Positions 11,701 through 23,280 of a stretch of 64,000 nucleotides of DNA are shown piece by piece. The DNA is taken from NCBI GenBank assembly GCA_030248215.1, contig JASANG010003667.1:62001-126000 (forward strand), given 5' to 3'. The position numbers were made by a program, and so were the translations under genes. This DNA comes from Enoplolaimus lenunculus (lineage: Eukaryota; Nematoda; Enoplea; Enoplida; Thoracostomopsidae). The notes below the pieces were generated by a model. The model did no database searches. It had not been told where the DNA came from and saw nothing but the letters and a program-made list of their open reading frames with translations. Position 1 is the stretch's first letter. The number at the start of each line of letters is the position of its first letter.

Positions 11701-13539
11701 TTTAGAGCCTTGAGTAGTTAGTGTGTTTCAAATACGGAATTGTAATCAATTTTTAAATTGGAAAAGTTCGAAAGCGAGATGAGCTATGTTTAAACTAATA
11801 TTCAAATAAAAGATAAACAAAATCGTTTGTACGCTTCAAAATTGTAATACATGTTGCGAATTAAAAACAAATTGTTGCAAAAGCCTAACGGCAGAAATTC
11901 CTCTAAACAATTTTCGCTAAAATCCGTTCCCATATTCTCTAGGGTTGGTTGTAGGACGAGAACTTATCGCCATTTGGTGATAAGTCCTTTAACTTTTCGA
12001 ACCTTCCAATGAAGAATTTCAAAATTTGGTACATTTTGCGTTTTTGATTGGTAATGCCAGTGAGTCGACTTTGAGTTTTGTATCTGCAACAGTTCGCCTG
12101 TTTAAAAACCTATTGCTAAACTGGTGATAAGTGCAACACGCATTTGAGAATCAATACGGACACAGAACATACTAATGATCATCTGATTAAAAGAAACTAT
12201 TGTTTCCACATACATGACCGTTTCGATATAACGCAGCAATGCTTTGTTGTTGTGGACAAGATATACCGCATTGCACAAACAAATTACTACCATATGGTAC
12301 CCAGTAATTGCCTGCGAGATCTGCTCGTATCGGAAATAATGCATCGTTGCGTATCCCTAAAATTTTTAAAAAATATTTTCCTGCTATTACGTTTTATAAC
12401 AGCGAAAGGTTTGAGGTAAAACGTATTATTGCAGATGTTGATAGAATTTTAGCAAATTCAATGCACAATATTTATGAAAAACGATGTACAATTAATAATT
12501 ATATATTGCGACCTTAGAAGAATCAGAGACTATTGACTTATGTTTAGGCTTTGGCTTATGTTAGGCTCAGGGTTTTAAGATTAGATTTAGGCTTTGGCTT
12601 GGAAAGCGTCATCCAACGGATAACATTTTGTATAACTGCATCCAGAATGAGTAAAGGACATTCACAAATCGATTGTACACAAATTGTACAATTTTTCGCT
12701 CAGTACAAGTGAAAGCAATATATATGGGTTATAATACGAAGGGGGTCCCTATTTTGAGTCCCGATCAATAGGAGTCCGTATCCCTAATAAGAGTCCGTAA
12801 GTGGATAGAGTCCCTAAACCCTAATTAAAGTCCATAAATGACAATAATCCCTAATTGTAGCGCATAAATGAATGACTCCAAGACCAAATAAAGTTGAGTT
12901 CGATACTTAAAGCGCACTTAAGTTTTGAAAATAATACTCCAAAGTATAACCTTGCATTATCGCTCAATCTTTTGATGCAAAGCAAAAAAACGTTTAATTA
13001 AACGAATAGTTGCAATACCGGATATAAATCAGTAATGAAGGACGGTGGAGGGCGGGATAAAAATAAATAACAGTACCGAATAACAAGGGGGGTACCCTCT
13101 GAAGAGGCCAAATAAATATCACTCCCCCTATTATTCGGGTCACTAAGTAAAAATAACAATCCTGGGATTTGGATTAGAACTGAATGACGCTTTTCTATTT
13201 AAAGCATCGCTATTTTTGACTATTAATACCATTTTACCTCAAATCTAGTGAAAGCAGATATAAAATTATGAGGTTAATTTGTTCTAATGTTGTTTTAGAC
13301 ATTTTAGCGGTTGAATTGAACGAAAGACAGAATTACTCAAAATTCTAATTAAAATTTACAACTGTGCCAAGTATTGCTTGAAGCGTTGAATTGGAAGCGT
13401 TACTTTTTAATGATTTTTCAATCGGCACAACTTCGTTATAAGCTGCTATGGTGTCAATTGAAGCTAAGCATCCAAATATCTGAGATAAGCAACATATGAT
13501 TAGGATTACTGTGCAATTTTTTGTTGTTATGTTGACCAT
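8787..13539 (-). CDS. single-pass membrane protein with Ig-like domains
   Basis: Probable cell-surface receptor or adhesion protein. The 3' exons join well: 10387-10131, 9559-9415 and 9196-8787 (stop TGA 8787-8789). Exon 10387-10131 holds the end of one Ig domain (GGYHCACKL) and the start of a second (RLVLVCPDTVGWYPDA). Exon 9559-9415 finishes that domain with NGGTYECIAENVAG, the classic Y-x-C of I-set folds. The last exon has a Ser/Thr-rich stalk, one hydrophobic helix (WSIVIVIGVLMIAAVLLSW) and a tail of about 50 residues opening SRRQR, so the protein is probably type I. Upstream pieces are less certain: an exon ending at 10788 (GT donor, matching phase), 11203 to about 11017, about 12311-12214 (Ig strand NLFVQCGISC, GTATGT donor), and a candidate signal-peptide exon at 13539 (hydrophobic VILIICCLSQIFGCLA). 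I cannot name the orthologue. Assigning the 11-13.5 kb exons to this gene is inference. Confidence 0.6.
12540..12605 (+). repeat. degenerate TTAGGC array
   Basis: Runs such as TTTAGGCTTTGGCTTATG and TTAGGCTCAGGG resemble the core of the telomere-core MITEs. I could not define terminal repeats here. Confidence 0.45.
12733..13150 (-). mobile_element. mariner-like MITE, GTGACCCGAATAA family
   Basis: About 415 bp, bounded by degenerate TACGAAGGGGGTCCC on the left and CCTATTATTCGGGTCACTA on the right. The interior (TTTTGATGCAAAGC, GACGGTGGAGGGCGGG) aligns by eye with the elements at 19796 and 30549. It lies in an intron of the Ig-domain gene if the signal-peptide exon belongs to that gene. Confidence 0.7.
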
Positions 13540-13710
13540 AATATGGTTTATACTGACTCAAAGTTAAGAAATCTGAAATTCCATTACTTTGTAACCTCAT
13601 GCGAAATATGCCGCACAACACAATTTGTATCATAGCTATTTAAATCATTTCCAAGAGCCTCGCCATACTCGGCCTATGTACGAACAGGACAGCAACAGAA
13701 ATATAAGCAA

Positions 13711-15385
13711 GTTACAAGATACAAGATACAAGAAGTTTATTTGGACCGAAAGCACGACACAATATGCATTTAGTATAAATAGTACAAACACAGCCAAGTT
13801 GACAAAATCATTGAATGTGTGCAATACGCCCAAATAAAGGAAAAGTTAGAAAGAGGGCATCACTAATATTACTAACAAAAAAAATTAAATTTAAAAATAT
13901 AAGCAAAAAAACCAATCACCAGTTTTAATCGTGATGAAGGTATGCTTTTAGGTCTACCTGTTTCAACAAAGTTTTAAATGATCTTACCCTCCGTGCCCCC
14001 ACGAGGGGTTTTATAAAACATACTAAGGAAGTTCCCTACACAACAACCCCACTACCACACTAAATAATTTAAAAAAAATTCTTTATCCAACCTTTTTTTT
14101 TCTTTCTTGGGACGCCGCCTCCTTATACATAAGATAACTAAAAAAACTAACAACACACACCAACCACCCACCTCCCTACCTACATACTAAACAAAAAAAG
14201 AACAGTAATATACAAAACGCAAAACAATAGATACAAAATATAGTATTGTAAGTCGTTCTTTATAGGGGACGGATTGCCAGTTAAGTCTGCTAAACAGACG
14301 GCGGGTGAAATATCTTTGAACCCGTTCAATTGTATTTATATCTCGAATATAGCATGGTGACTAGACAGGTGACGCATATTCGAGAAGTGGCCGTACGTAT
14401 GTTAGGTATGATTTAAGCAGTACCTGCGGATTTGTAGTTAGGAAGCAGCGAAATAGAATGTTAATATTTTGGTAAGCTCGCTTCGAGATAGTGCTGCAGT
14501 GACTATTACTTTTGAAATCTTGAGTTACAAGAACGCCAAGGTCCTTACATTGGTTAGCTAAAGGGATATTTTCTTCATTTAAAAAGTAGCATGTTTTAAT
14601 AATAGATTTTCCTATTTGTAATACTTTGCATTTTGGAGCCGAGATCATAAGTTGCCACTTTTTAGCCCACCGTTCAATATTGGTGAGGGCATTTTGTAAC
14701 GATGTGGAGGATTCATTGTGAGTATCTTTTGAATAATGTACATAAATTTTGACATCATCAGCAAAAATTTTACAGTTTACATTATGCAAGTCATCAAAAA
14801 TATCATTGATAAACAACAAGAATAACGTGGGTCCTAATACGCTACCCTGTGGTACACCAGAAGAAACAGAGCGGTAATATGAAAAAGATCCGTTCACTTT
14901 GACACGAAACTTTCTATCTGTCAAAAATTGTTCAATCCAATGTTTTAAACAGTTATTTATACCAAAAGAGGCTAGTTTATGCACTAATTTTTTATGCGAA
15001 ACTGTGTCAAATGCCTTGGCAAAGTCAATATAAACAACATCGATTGAATTACCTAATTCAAGTGATACAGACCAGTCATTAAAACATTCTAAAAGTTGGG
15101 TACAAGTTGAGCGTTTTGCCAGAAATCTATGTTGATTACTTGATATTAGATTATTTGAAACCAGGTATTCGAGTAATTTCTCGTTGACAATGGATTCCAT
15201 AATTTTGCAGCAATTTGATGTCAGGGATACTGGTCGATAATTTAATGGTTCGCTTGAAAGTCCTTTCTTAAAAATAGCTACTACATCAGCATGGGACCAG
15301 ATTTCAGGTAAACAGCCACTTATAAAGGATTGTTCAAATATGTGAGCCAATGGAAAACAGATAACATCTTTTTTATAAGCCTAAG
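13711..15385 (-). mobile_element. CR1/jockey-type LINE, 5'-truncated
   Basis: Non-LTR retrotransposon encoding reverse transcriptase. The reading frame at 15350-14361 has family blocks in order: NYRPVSLTSNCCKIME, IDFAKAFDTVSH, SSGVPQGSVLGPTLF, the catalytic KIFADDVKIY, and LLKSYLTYVRPLLEYASPV. An in-frame TAG follows, where relatives have Trp. The same frame then continues with SPCYIRDINTIERVQRYFTR and KERL, so the element carries one nonsense change. The 3' end has AATAAA and a short tail of TTGTATC units (13711-13735), a tail type known from CR1/L2 elements. The 5' end breaks near 15385, so endonuclease and ORF1 are missing. The element is therefore dead but fairly young. Confidence 0.88.
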
Positions 15386-16948
15386 ACTAGCAAAAAAGTA
15401 GTATAAAGCTGAAGCTTGAAGTGGATCTAAAAACTAGGGAAGTATGAAAGTGTGGATTTGCGGAACCTAACAAAACTTTAATGCTGGACTGATACAGTCC
15501 GGCAAAAAGATGTTTTGATTTGAAATTTAACAATTTTTGCTTAATATGAACAGAGTTCACGAGGACCCGATTACCCACAGGATCCGCTCCTGAATCCGCC
15601 TTTAAAAATTCTCATTTGATAAAACTGCATAAAGATATTGACCCGGTCTAAGCATCTGCTACATTGGTATCAATTAATAAAACGCGGGCGAAGGGAGCGA
15701 AAAGCTTAGACGCACTTTTCTGTATACAAATTTCTCAAAAACGTTATACGTTTAGATACAGTAGAGTTGTTTTGCCTTTAAACACCGGGTCCTTATTAAT
15801 CCGCTTCCCAACAAAGGGTTTTGGACGCGCAAAGCACGGCCCTACGTGAGTAGTTGGACAGCTAGGATTCACAGACCCAGAATTAATTTGAAATTTTGAA
15901 GTTCAAAAGTTTGTTTATTTTATAAGTTGAATGCATAAAATATATGTTAATGCATATTAATTTGCATCTGGAGATTAGGAAAAAATAATTTGATGGTTTT
16001 TAGTTTCAGTTTAAACCACAAACAATTTTGTTTGCAAGAGTTTGAACGTTTAATGCCAAAGTTAATGCAGACATCTTTGTGTAGAAAATAACGTCAAAAA
16101 ATATTTTAAATCCAAAATTTATATCTTAATATCGAATTAACATTGCGATGAAGAATACGATAGCGGTTCATAACATCTATTTCATTAGGATACAGACTTT
16201 GGTCTGTCGCTTGCTAGTTTAGTTAAAAACTGTACTGCTGAAGTAAAAGTCGTAAGAAAATAGGTTATCTTTATTGAGCAAATATGAAAAATACCGAGTT
16301 AACATATATCTAAAAATTACTCAAATATAGTTATCTGTATACATAACTGGTATTTTGGGGGTATACTGGGCACGTCTTCTAATGGAGTTCCATGGGCTGG
16401 CTTCACAAAATTGTTCGTAAATTGAAATTGAGTGTCTCAGCTCGTTTCTTTTTTATTTTTTCACGTGCGTTCCGTTACACGAAAGCATTTTGTTAACATT
16501 CTTTATCAAAATTTTATAAATGCTTGGTTAATTCAAGCGTAAATTATTGAATTTGACCCTATACTGGAAATTTGAAATTGAAATACTGAAACAATAAAAG
16601 AAACCTTAAAATAATCTAAAAACACAAAATAGTCTTCGACAAAACACAATATTAAAAACTTAAGAAAAAAATAAAAAAACATTTAATCAATAATTTCGGT
16701 TAATTGATACATTTCCGATCTGCCGTCTACTGAATGCGGCAGTATTTATACAATGTTAGAACCGACACAATGAGGTAAGGTCGTTGAATAGCGAGACGCC
16801 ATAGCACTTGAGCTAATCAAGGTACGCCGTACCTTCGCCGTATCCGAGATCCAGAAGTCCTTAAATAAAGTAGTGTTCTCGCGATAGTCGGCCAATGAAA
16901 ATTTTTTCAAGTTTGAAAGTGTGTCTTAGACTGTGATAGTAAAGAAGT
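15386..16948. other. intergenic, no gene recognised
   Basis: AT-rich sequence with scattered homopolymer tracts. No supported exon, RNA gene or repeat with clear ends was seen. Confidence 0.5.
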
Positions 16949-17131
16949 TGGCCCATGTATAAAGATCAGGGGCGGAACGTTTTTCTGTGGGACTAGAATA
17001 GAGTAAGCTTAACTTTAGACTTATTTTTATTGCTTGGCTTAGGCTTAGGCTTAGGAATATGCTTATTCTTATGCTTAGGCTTAAAAATATGCTTAAGATA
17101 CTGTTCCGCTCCTGCTCTTTACATTGGCCAA
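16949..17131 (+). repeat. telomere-core MITE
   Basis: The left end TGGCCCATGTATAAAG with CAGGGGCGGAAC pairs inversely with the right end GTTCCGCTCCTG with CTTTACATTGGCCA. The core at about 17030-17100 is GGCTTAGGCTTAGGCTTAGG with GGAATATGCTT spacers. Confidence 0.75.
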
Positions 17132-17896
17132 GATGTTTTACCTCAAATCTGTGCAAACCTTCAAATCATCTGTTAGTTTTCGCTTCGAAATAAATCCGCT
17201 TATTTTCCATTTGTTTTAAAAAACCGTCTCTTCATAGCGTATACCAGCTAAAGAAAACCTTACGGATCGGGTTTAAGTGTTAATCCAATAGAAATATTGT
17301 ATTATTTAAATTGATCGATTTATTTCAGTCAGTGGACTGCCGTAAACAAATTTGTCGGAAAACGACTAAAACATTTGTCCTTAAAATACTATTGCCATTT
17401 AGTATTATAACGTGAACGTTCATTCAACATATATACCTGTTTCAAAAAAGTATTTGGTTTGTATATATTACAACATTTAGTTCATACCAGACATTCAACG
17501 AATATTTATTTGAAACTTTCACGAACCGCATTTAAATTCAAACCCCATACATTAACACGCGAACAGTTGTTCAAATTCAATTTTAAACGCACAAAAGATG
17601 CACATCGATTCGATTTACAAACCAGACAAAGTAAAATTTGAAACTTTAAAACACTGGAGGCATTAAGAACAGTCATCGACATGTGGCCCCAGGGCCTGCG
17701 CTGTATGTTTACAGCGAAAATATGAACGGCCAAGTTTGTTCTGTTGTAACTTTATATTTAAAAGCAGTTGCTCTGGTTGTCCAACCCAAACCACGTTGTC
17801 CACTTTATTTCGGGGTTAAAATGTACATCATCAGATGTTGTCATTGCGGTGCAAAGAGCAGACGCAAAATTGTAAACGAACGTGATGTACAGTTGA

Positions 17897-18188
17897 AACG
17901 GCCCATTTTACTTTCAGGGCCGTCCCGGTTTCTGGTGGGTCTGTAAAAGACATTTTTTGGGCTTAAATTTAGGCTTAGGAATACGCTTTTGCAACGCTTA
18001 GGCTTAGGCTTAGGAATACGCTTTTGCAATGCTTAGGCTTAGGCTTAGGAATACGCTTATTAGGAATACGCTTTTGCAACGCTTAGGCTTAGGCTTAGGA
18101 ATACGCTTTTGCAACGCTTAGGCTTAGGCTTAGGCTTAGGAATACGCTTAATCGACTGTTACGGCCCGAAAAGTAACATTGGCCGTTG
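17897..18188 (+). repeat. telomere-core MITE, longest array
   Basis: The best-preserved ends of the family: AACGGCCCATTTTACTTT plus GGGCCGT on the left, and ACGGCCCGAAAAGTAACATT plus GGCCGTT on the right. They are inverted and close to identical. Inside are at least eight GCTTAGGCTTAGG blocks separated by the spacer GGAATACGCTTTTGCAAC, so the core is a tandem array of telomere-like units. Confidence 0.85.
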
Positions 18189-18615
18189 AAACTATGTGCC
18201 GAGTGCAGAGTATTTTAAAACTAAAGTTGTAGATAGGTTTTTATACAGCTGTATTCTGTTTAGACAGGTTTGACACCTAGTAACTATTTTATTACGAAAC
18301 GATTGCTTGTTAGCAGTAAAGTTGTGTATAAAACAAAGGTTTTCGCGGATTTGAATTTGTAATACAGCTCTATTCGGTGTTTGACGTACATCGGTGTTTT
18401 ATACTCATAAAGTACGTATACCTATTTAATTCTGAGCGAAATTTCGTTAATATATTTATTTATATTCAGTTCATATGTCACATAATTTATACAAACTTTG
18501 CAATTTTATAGGTAGAAAATATATTATAAAACAAACCAGTGCGATTATGTAGGCGACGAATCTTTCCATTCTTCTTTTCAACTGTTTGTAGTCATTCGTC
18601 ACTCATATATCCACA

Positions 18616-18735
18616 CAAGCCCGTAGCCGGCTCACATTACTGGGGGGGGGGGGCAAATTTTTTTCGGGAGGGGCATACATGGGTTCTCAACGACTTTTTC
18701 AAGCAAAGTTGAAGATTTTCTAGGAGGCCAAAAAT
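18616..18735 (+). repeat. small MITE fragment, GTAGCCAGCTCA family
   Basis: Begins AAGCCCGTAGCCGGCTCAC, runs through a GGGGGGGGGG tract and GGGAGGGGCATAC, and ends in TTTCTAGGAGGCC without the expected right end. Compare 5893-6058. Confidence 0.6.
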
Positions 18736-19071
18736 TTTAAAGTTGTGTTGGTATTCCACCGATATAATTAAGGTACTTATAACAAAGATTCACCTGGCTA
18801 AATAAAATAGTATTGACATGCAAGTTTAGCACGCATGAAATTTTTTCCTTAAAATCATACATATAAATGGGCACATGATATACGGATAGCCGGATATGAA
18901 AAATATCCGGATATGTATCCGAAATGAAACGTGTGTCCGGATATCCGGATATCCGAAATGCTTTTGTCTAAATTTTTTTGAATAATTTGTATGATGCAAT
19001 CCGTTGCTATTTCGTCTCAATCAGTTTCGTGTTCTGCTTTTCTGACGCTCGGACATTTAATAAAACTGATG

Positions 19072-19188
19072 TGTCCTTCATTACTTTTAGGGGCGTAACA
19101 GAACATTAAACGTATCCCTAAGCCTAAGCAAAAATTGTAATAATAGAAAATTTAACGGCTCTAGAAAGTAACAGGGGCCTGAGTTTCT
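19072..19188 (-). repeat. telomere-core MITE, reverse orientation
   Basis: The ends CATTACTTTTAGGGGCGTAA and AACGGCTCTAGAAAGTAAC are inverted copies of the family ends. The short core is CCCTAAGCCTAAGC, the reverse strand of GCTTAGGC. Confidence 0.6.
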
Positions 19189-19795
19189 GTAGAATTTGAT
19201 ATACGGCTGGGTTTCATACAGGACTAGCTTTATCCGTAATTCAATGCAACGCTAAGTTACCTCTGGGACGTGTTAGAGGTTTTATTTAACACAAAGTTTT
19301 TCTGAGTTAACACTTCGTGTATCCGAGAACGATGATAGCAAGCTTACTGAGAACAGTATGAGATAGACTACAGATGAACACAGGATAGGCGGTCCGGATA
19401 AGAAAAATGTCTGAGGACCCCTACCTTACAATTTGTCCCCACTCCCCACATAAACTTTTTGTGATAAAATGATATGGTCATTCATTACCTTACAATTTGT
19501 CCTTTCATCATAATACTTTCGTTATAAAACAGGGTCCTACTGCAGTATAAGTAACATGGGCTGATGTTTGGACGACTTATCGTAAGTGTATTTCAATCTG
19601 GTTCTTTGTTCTTGGAACTAAAACGATTCAAGTATATTTGTTCGAGGGAAGGGTTATATTCGATGGAATCTCTATTGCAGTGGTTTAAATAAGGCAAAGG
19701 ACAAGCCAAATCCACTCAATTTTAAGTTGTGAACGCAAGTATTTATTTAGTAGTCTGTAGCAACCTTCTAAACTGAATACGCAGAACTATTGATG

Positions 19796-20239
19796 TACTG
19801 TAGCGACTAGTGAGTGACCGAATAAGAGGGGGAACTGATATTCATTTGACCTCTTCAGAGGGTACCCACCCTTTTATTCGGTTACGGACTGTTATTTATT
19901 TTTATATCGTCCTCCGCCGCACTTCGTTACACATATATCCGGTGTTGTAACTAAACCCTTGAACTGAATGTTTATTTGCCTTGTATCAAAAGCTTTAGCC
20001 ATAATGCAAGGTTATTATTAGGAAACTACATTGAAAACTTAAGTACGCTTCAAAGTTTTCAACGCACCTTTATTTGGTTCTGGAGTCACATTTATGTGCT
20101 ACAATTAAGGAATAATTGACATTTATGGACGCTAATTAGGGTTTAGGGAGTATGCGCTTACGGACTATTATTAGGGATACGGACTCTTATTGATTGGGAC
20201 TCAAAATGGGTACCCCCTCTTATTCGGATCACTACAGTA
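19796..20239 (+). mobile_element. mariner-like MITE, TACTGTAGTGACC family
   Basis: The left end TACTGTAGCGAC with GTGACCGAATAAGAGGGGG and the right end CCCCCTCTTATTCGGATC with ACTACAGTA are inverted repeats. Terminal TA suggests a TA target duplication. Inside, arrays of GGACTCTTATT and AGGGATACGG flank an AT-rich centre. No transposase frame is present. Confidence 0.75.
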
Positions 20240-20679
20240 CTGGCATAATAAATACCGATTTTAAGAATTGTATCTTTTATGCTCACATCAATTTGCTTGA
20301 GGGTCAGGGTACTTCCGTCAGAGCAACAAGTAGCAACAGGTTCTTAAGAAACGAAAATTGAGGTGTGGAAACTCAAAAAACACAAAATCGAGTTTCAGAT
20401 ATCCGAAATAGAAAATATCATTTCGGATATCCGGATATATACGGATATCCGGATAAATATTCGGCAAGAATTGCCGGATATGCAGATTTGAAAAAATATT
20501 CGATGCCCATCACTATATCACAGAAATATTTGTCAGCGTAAAGTCAAGTGTAAAGAGACCGATCCTGCTGTAATATTTATTAAAAACCGTGGCAGTGGCC
20601 ACACTTTTTAAACGTTCTTAACTATCTTACAATATAAATTAGTTTTTATATCAATGAATATTGCTTCAGCAAAAATTAT

Positions 20680-20985
20680 TGTAACGCCCTATTCACACGA
20701 GCAAGTTTTTGGAGCAAAAACTTACACGTGCAACTTGTATGCACAAATTTGGACACAAAGCAGCTTTGAAGTTCTTGCAACTGCAAATTATTCTCTGGAA
20801 TTCATGCAGTTGAATTTAATTCGCACCTGTGAACGCAGCTGTAAGCCGCTTGAATTTTTTGCACCGGCAGTCTGATTGGTCAGTTGTAATGTTCTCTTAA
20901 AAATATTTACTGCCTCAAGTATTTCGTGCAAGTGCTAGCTGCGATTTCTCGCTGCAAAAACTTGCACGTGTCAACGAGGATATAT
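20680..20985. repeat. inverted-repeat element around CAAGTTTTTG
   Basis: ACGAGCAAGTTTTTGGAGC (from about 20697) is mirrored by GCTGCAAAAACTTGCACGT (from about 20951). Related CACGTGCAA motifs lie inside. It is probably a small palindromic MITE; no target duplication was found. Confidence 0.45.
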
Positions 20986-21248
20986 TTTTTGTGAAAAAAC
21001 TGAATTGCGAATTATTTTTGTCCGAAAAAGATGCAGATGGTGCGCATAATTTCTTTGATGCAGCCTAGTTTGTTTAGCCATTTTTACATTTTTCAAAGAT
21101 CATAAAAGCAACCCATATTTGCAGTTTATTAATAACTCTATAATACTCTCAAGGGCGTCAGACATTTCAAGGTGTGTATTAGCCTGGGCTAATCTCATAG
21201 GCTCCAGGTAAACAAATTTCAAAAACGTCGTCAAGCGTAGGTATATGA

Positions 21249-21560
21249 TGCGGGGTTCTCGTTATAACTGGGGCAGCCAGGAACACGTTTTGTCTCTATT
21301 ACAACAGCGGGCAACATTTTGTCGGCACGTTGATCCGCTATCAAATTCCGAAAATTTGAATTGTCTGCTATCATGATGTGACATTCACAGTTTTAGTGCA
21401 ATACCATGATATTCCAAGTATTGTCTGCCATTGTCATACGACATGTTTGAAAATGTTTGCAAATGGTAAACTAGCTTGAATGTCCTGCAGAATGTCATAC
21501 TTATGATACAAAAATGTGAAATTTGAATTTTTCGTCCTTACGAATATATTTTGAGAAAAT
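21249..21560 (+). repeat. truncated copy of the GGGGTTCACNTTATAA family
   Basis: Starts TGCGGGGTTCTCGTTATAAC with TGGGGCAGCC and ACACGTTTTGTC, matching the left ends at 30973 and 44627. The right inverted end is absent. Confidence 0.5.
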
Positions 21561-21989
21561 TTTCGCCAGAAGCAAATACGTAGGAGCGAAGTCAGCTTTC
21601 GAAATGATTTAATGCTACATTATCTGTCTTTTTACTGTTTTATTACTGTGCAAAAACTACATTGTACTGCACAATATCACCTGATGGGCTGAGATGAAAA
21701 TAAAGATATTCCTCTCGTATTTGCTTCTTTGTATCTTTGGTACCCCAATGTAAAGCGTAAAGTATCCACAGCTCATACAAACGAATGGTTACTTTAGTTT
21801 GTCGAAATGTTGAAAAACACCCGAGACAAATTATCTATTGTTTAAACTTGACTTTGAAGTGTATTTGCTTAGCTAGTGGGACGAGTTTATTAAAATAGTT
21901 AATTGCGCAAATCCTTGGATTTCGGTCACATTTTTTGCTGGCATTCTTCGATAAATTTAATTTACGCATAAAATGCAAAATTCTGTACG

Positions 21990-22045
21990 AACTCGGTCGA
22001 CAGATTATCAGTCCAGCGCGCTACCACTGAGCCATGCCGCCTCAC
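21990..22045 (-). repeat. tRNA-like (SINE-type) unit, reverse orientation
   Basis: The reverse strand reads GGCGGCATGGCTCAGTGGTA then GCGCGCTGGACTGATAATCT, a box A and anticodon-arm-like segment. A conserved downstream block (AACCTCAACATTATACACATG) is shared with the copies at 23512 and 23935. No complete cloverleaf with a T arm was found. Confidence 0.5.
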
Positions 22046-22299
22046 AATCAACTTTGAGTGTTTCTGTTTTATGCCTTATAAGAACCTCAACATTATACAC
22101 ATGTATATTGGTTCTTTTATGTCTTACTGCTGTTGCATATGAAGGTACTATATATGCAGCAGTGATTTACCGATGTACAGCATCAGCATGAGGTCATTAC
22201 TTGTCTCCATGCTTCCGCATGTCAGAGCAACAGCGTCTGCCTGACACGCAGAAGGTCGCTGTTCGGAACCATATGTAACCCACTTTTCCAGCTGCACCT

Positions 22300-23280
22300 G
22301 AATTGACATTTGGGGCTACGCCGTTAGTGCAGTGGTAAACTGGCGCGCTTTGAACACGGTATCCAGTCGAAAATGGACGGCCGTGTTGAAAATTGTGGCA
22401 TATAAGCATGTGATGTAAGCATGTGAGACATGCTTGTCCGTTATGTGCACATGCAATATAGTGCAGTGCACTGTATGGTATGCTAGCTGGCAGCATACGG
22501 TCGACACATAGTCGACGAAAAATGCAGTTGGAGGCGGGCTACGTGGCGCAGTGGTAGAATGCTCGCTTAAGGATCCATAGGCTAACAGTTCGATCCCCTC
22601 TCTAGCCCGCTTTTCCAGCTGCTTCGTTGAAAGGTCTGTCCCGGTTCCTACCTAGACTGACATGGGGGCCACGCCGTGAGCGCAATGGCAAATTGCCGCG
22701 CTATGAGCACGCTATCCAGTCGAAAATAGGATGGACGGTCAAGGGACGACCTTGTTTAGAATAAGGGCATGTAAGCATGTGAGACATGCTTGTCCTGGTG
22801 CATATGCAATAAATGCAATGCACATTGTGGTGTACGGTCGACACATATAGTCGACGAAAAATGCAGTTGGACAGGCGGGCTACGTGGCGCAGTTGTAGAG
22901 TGCTCGCTCAAGGATCCATAGGCTGAGATTTCGATCCCCGCTCAAGCCCGCTTTTCCAGCTGCTTAGTAAAAGGTCTAATGTCCTTGGTTCCTACCTAGA
23001 CTGACAAATAGGATGGACGGTCAAGGGACGACCTTGTTGAAAATAAGGGCATGTAAGCATGTGAGACATGCTTGTCCTGGTGCATATGCAATAAATGCAA
23101 TGCACATTGTGTTGTACGGTCGACACATATAGTCGACGAAAAATGCAGTTGGAGAGGCGGGCTACGTGGCGCAGTGGTAGAGTGCTCGCTTAAGGATCAA
23201 TAGGCTGAGAGTTCGATCCCCGCTCTAGCCCCCTTTTCCAGCTGCTTAGAAAGGTCAGATGTCCCGGTTCCTACCTTGAC
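22300..23280 (+). repeat. tandem array with two tRNA-like domains per unit
   Basis: Three imperfect units of roughly 290-345 bp. Each full unit has a box A-like domain 1 (22313 and 22669: GTGCAGTGGTAAACTGGCGC type), then GGACGGTCAAGGGACGACC, CATGTGAGACATGCTTGTCC and GGTCGACACATA. Domain 2 follows (22533, 22874 and 23157), with GCGGGCTA and TAGCCCGC pairing as an acceptor-like stem, TGGCGCAGTGGTAGAGTGC as box A, and GTTCGATCCC as box B. Domain 2 looks derived from a tRNA-Ala-like ancestor. The anticodon arm is degenerate, so these are probably not working tRNAs. Confidence 0.65.

Larger units (their letters stand above)
18870..20515. repeat. GGATATCCGG-rich element split by other MITEs
   Basis: Two blocks of palindromic TATCCGGATATCCGG units (18876-18960 and 20395-20480) are bordered by ATGGGCA and its complement (about 18866 and 20503). 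They read as two halves of one element with later insertions at 19072-19188 and 19796-20239. Outer limits are approximate. Confidence 0.45.

Noticed and set aside
22533-22612. A functional tRNA gene
   Set aside because: Boxes A and B are good, but the anticodon arm does not fold and the unit is tandemly repeated, so I call it tRNA-like repeat DNA.
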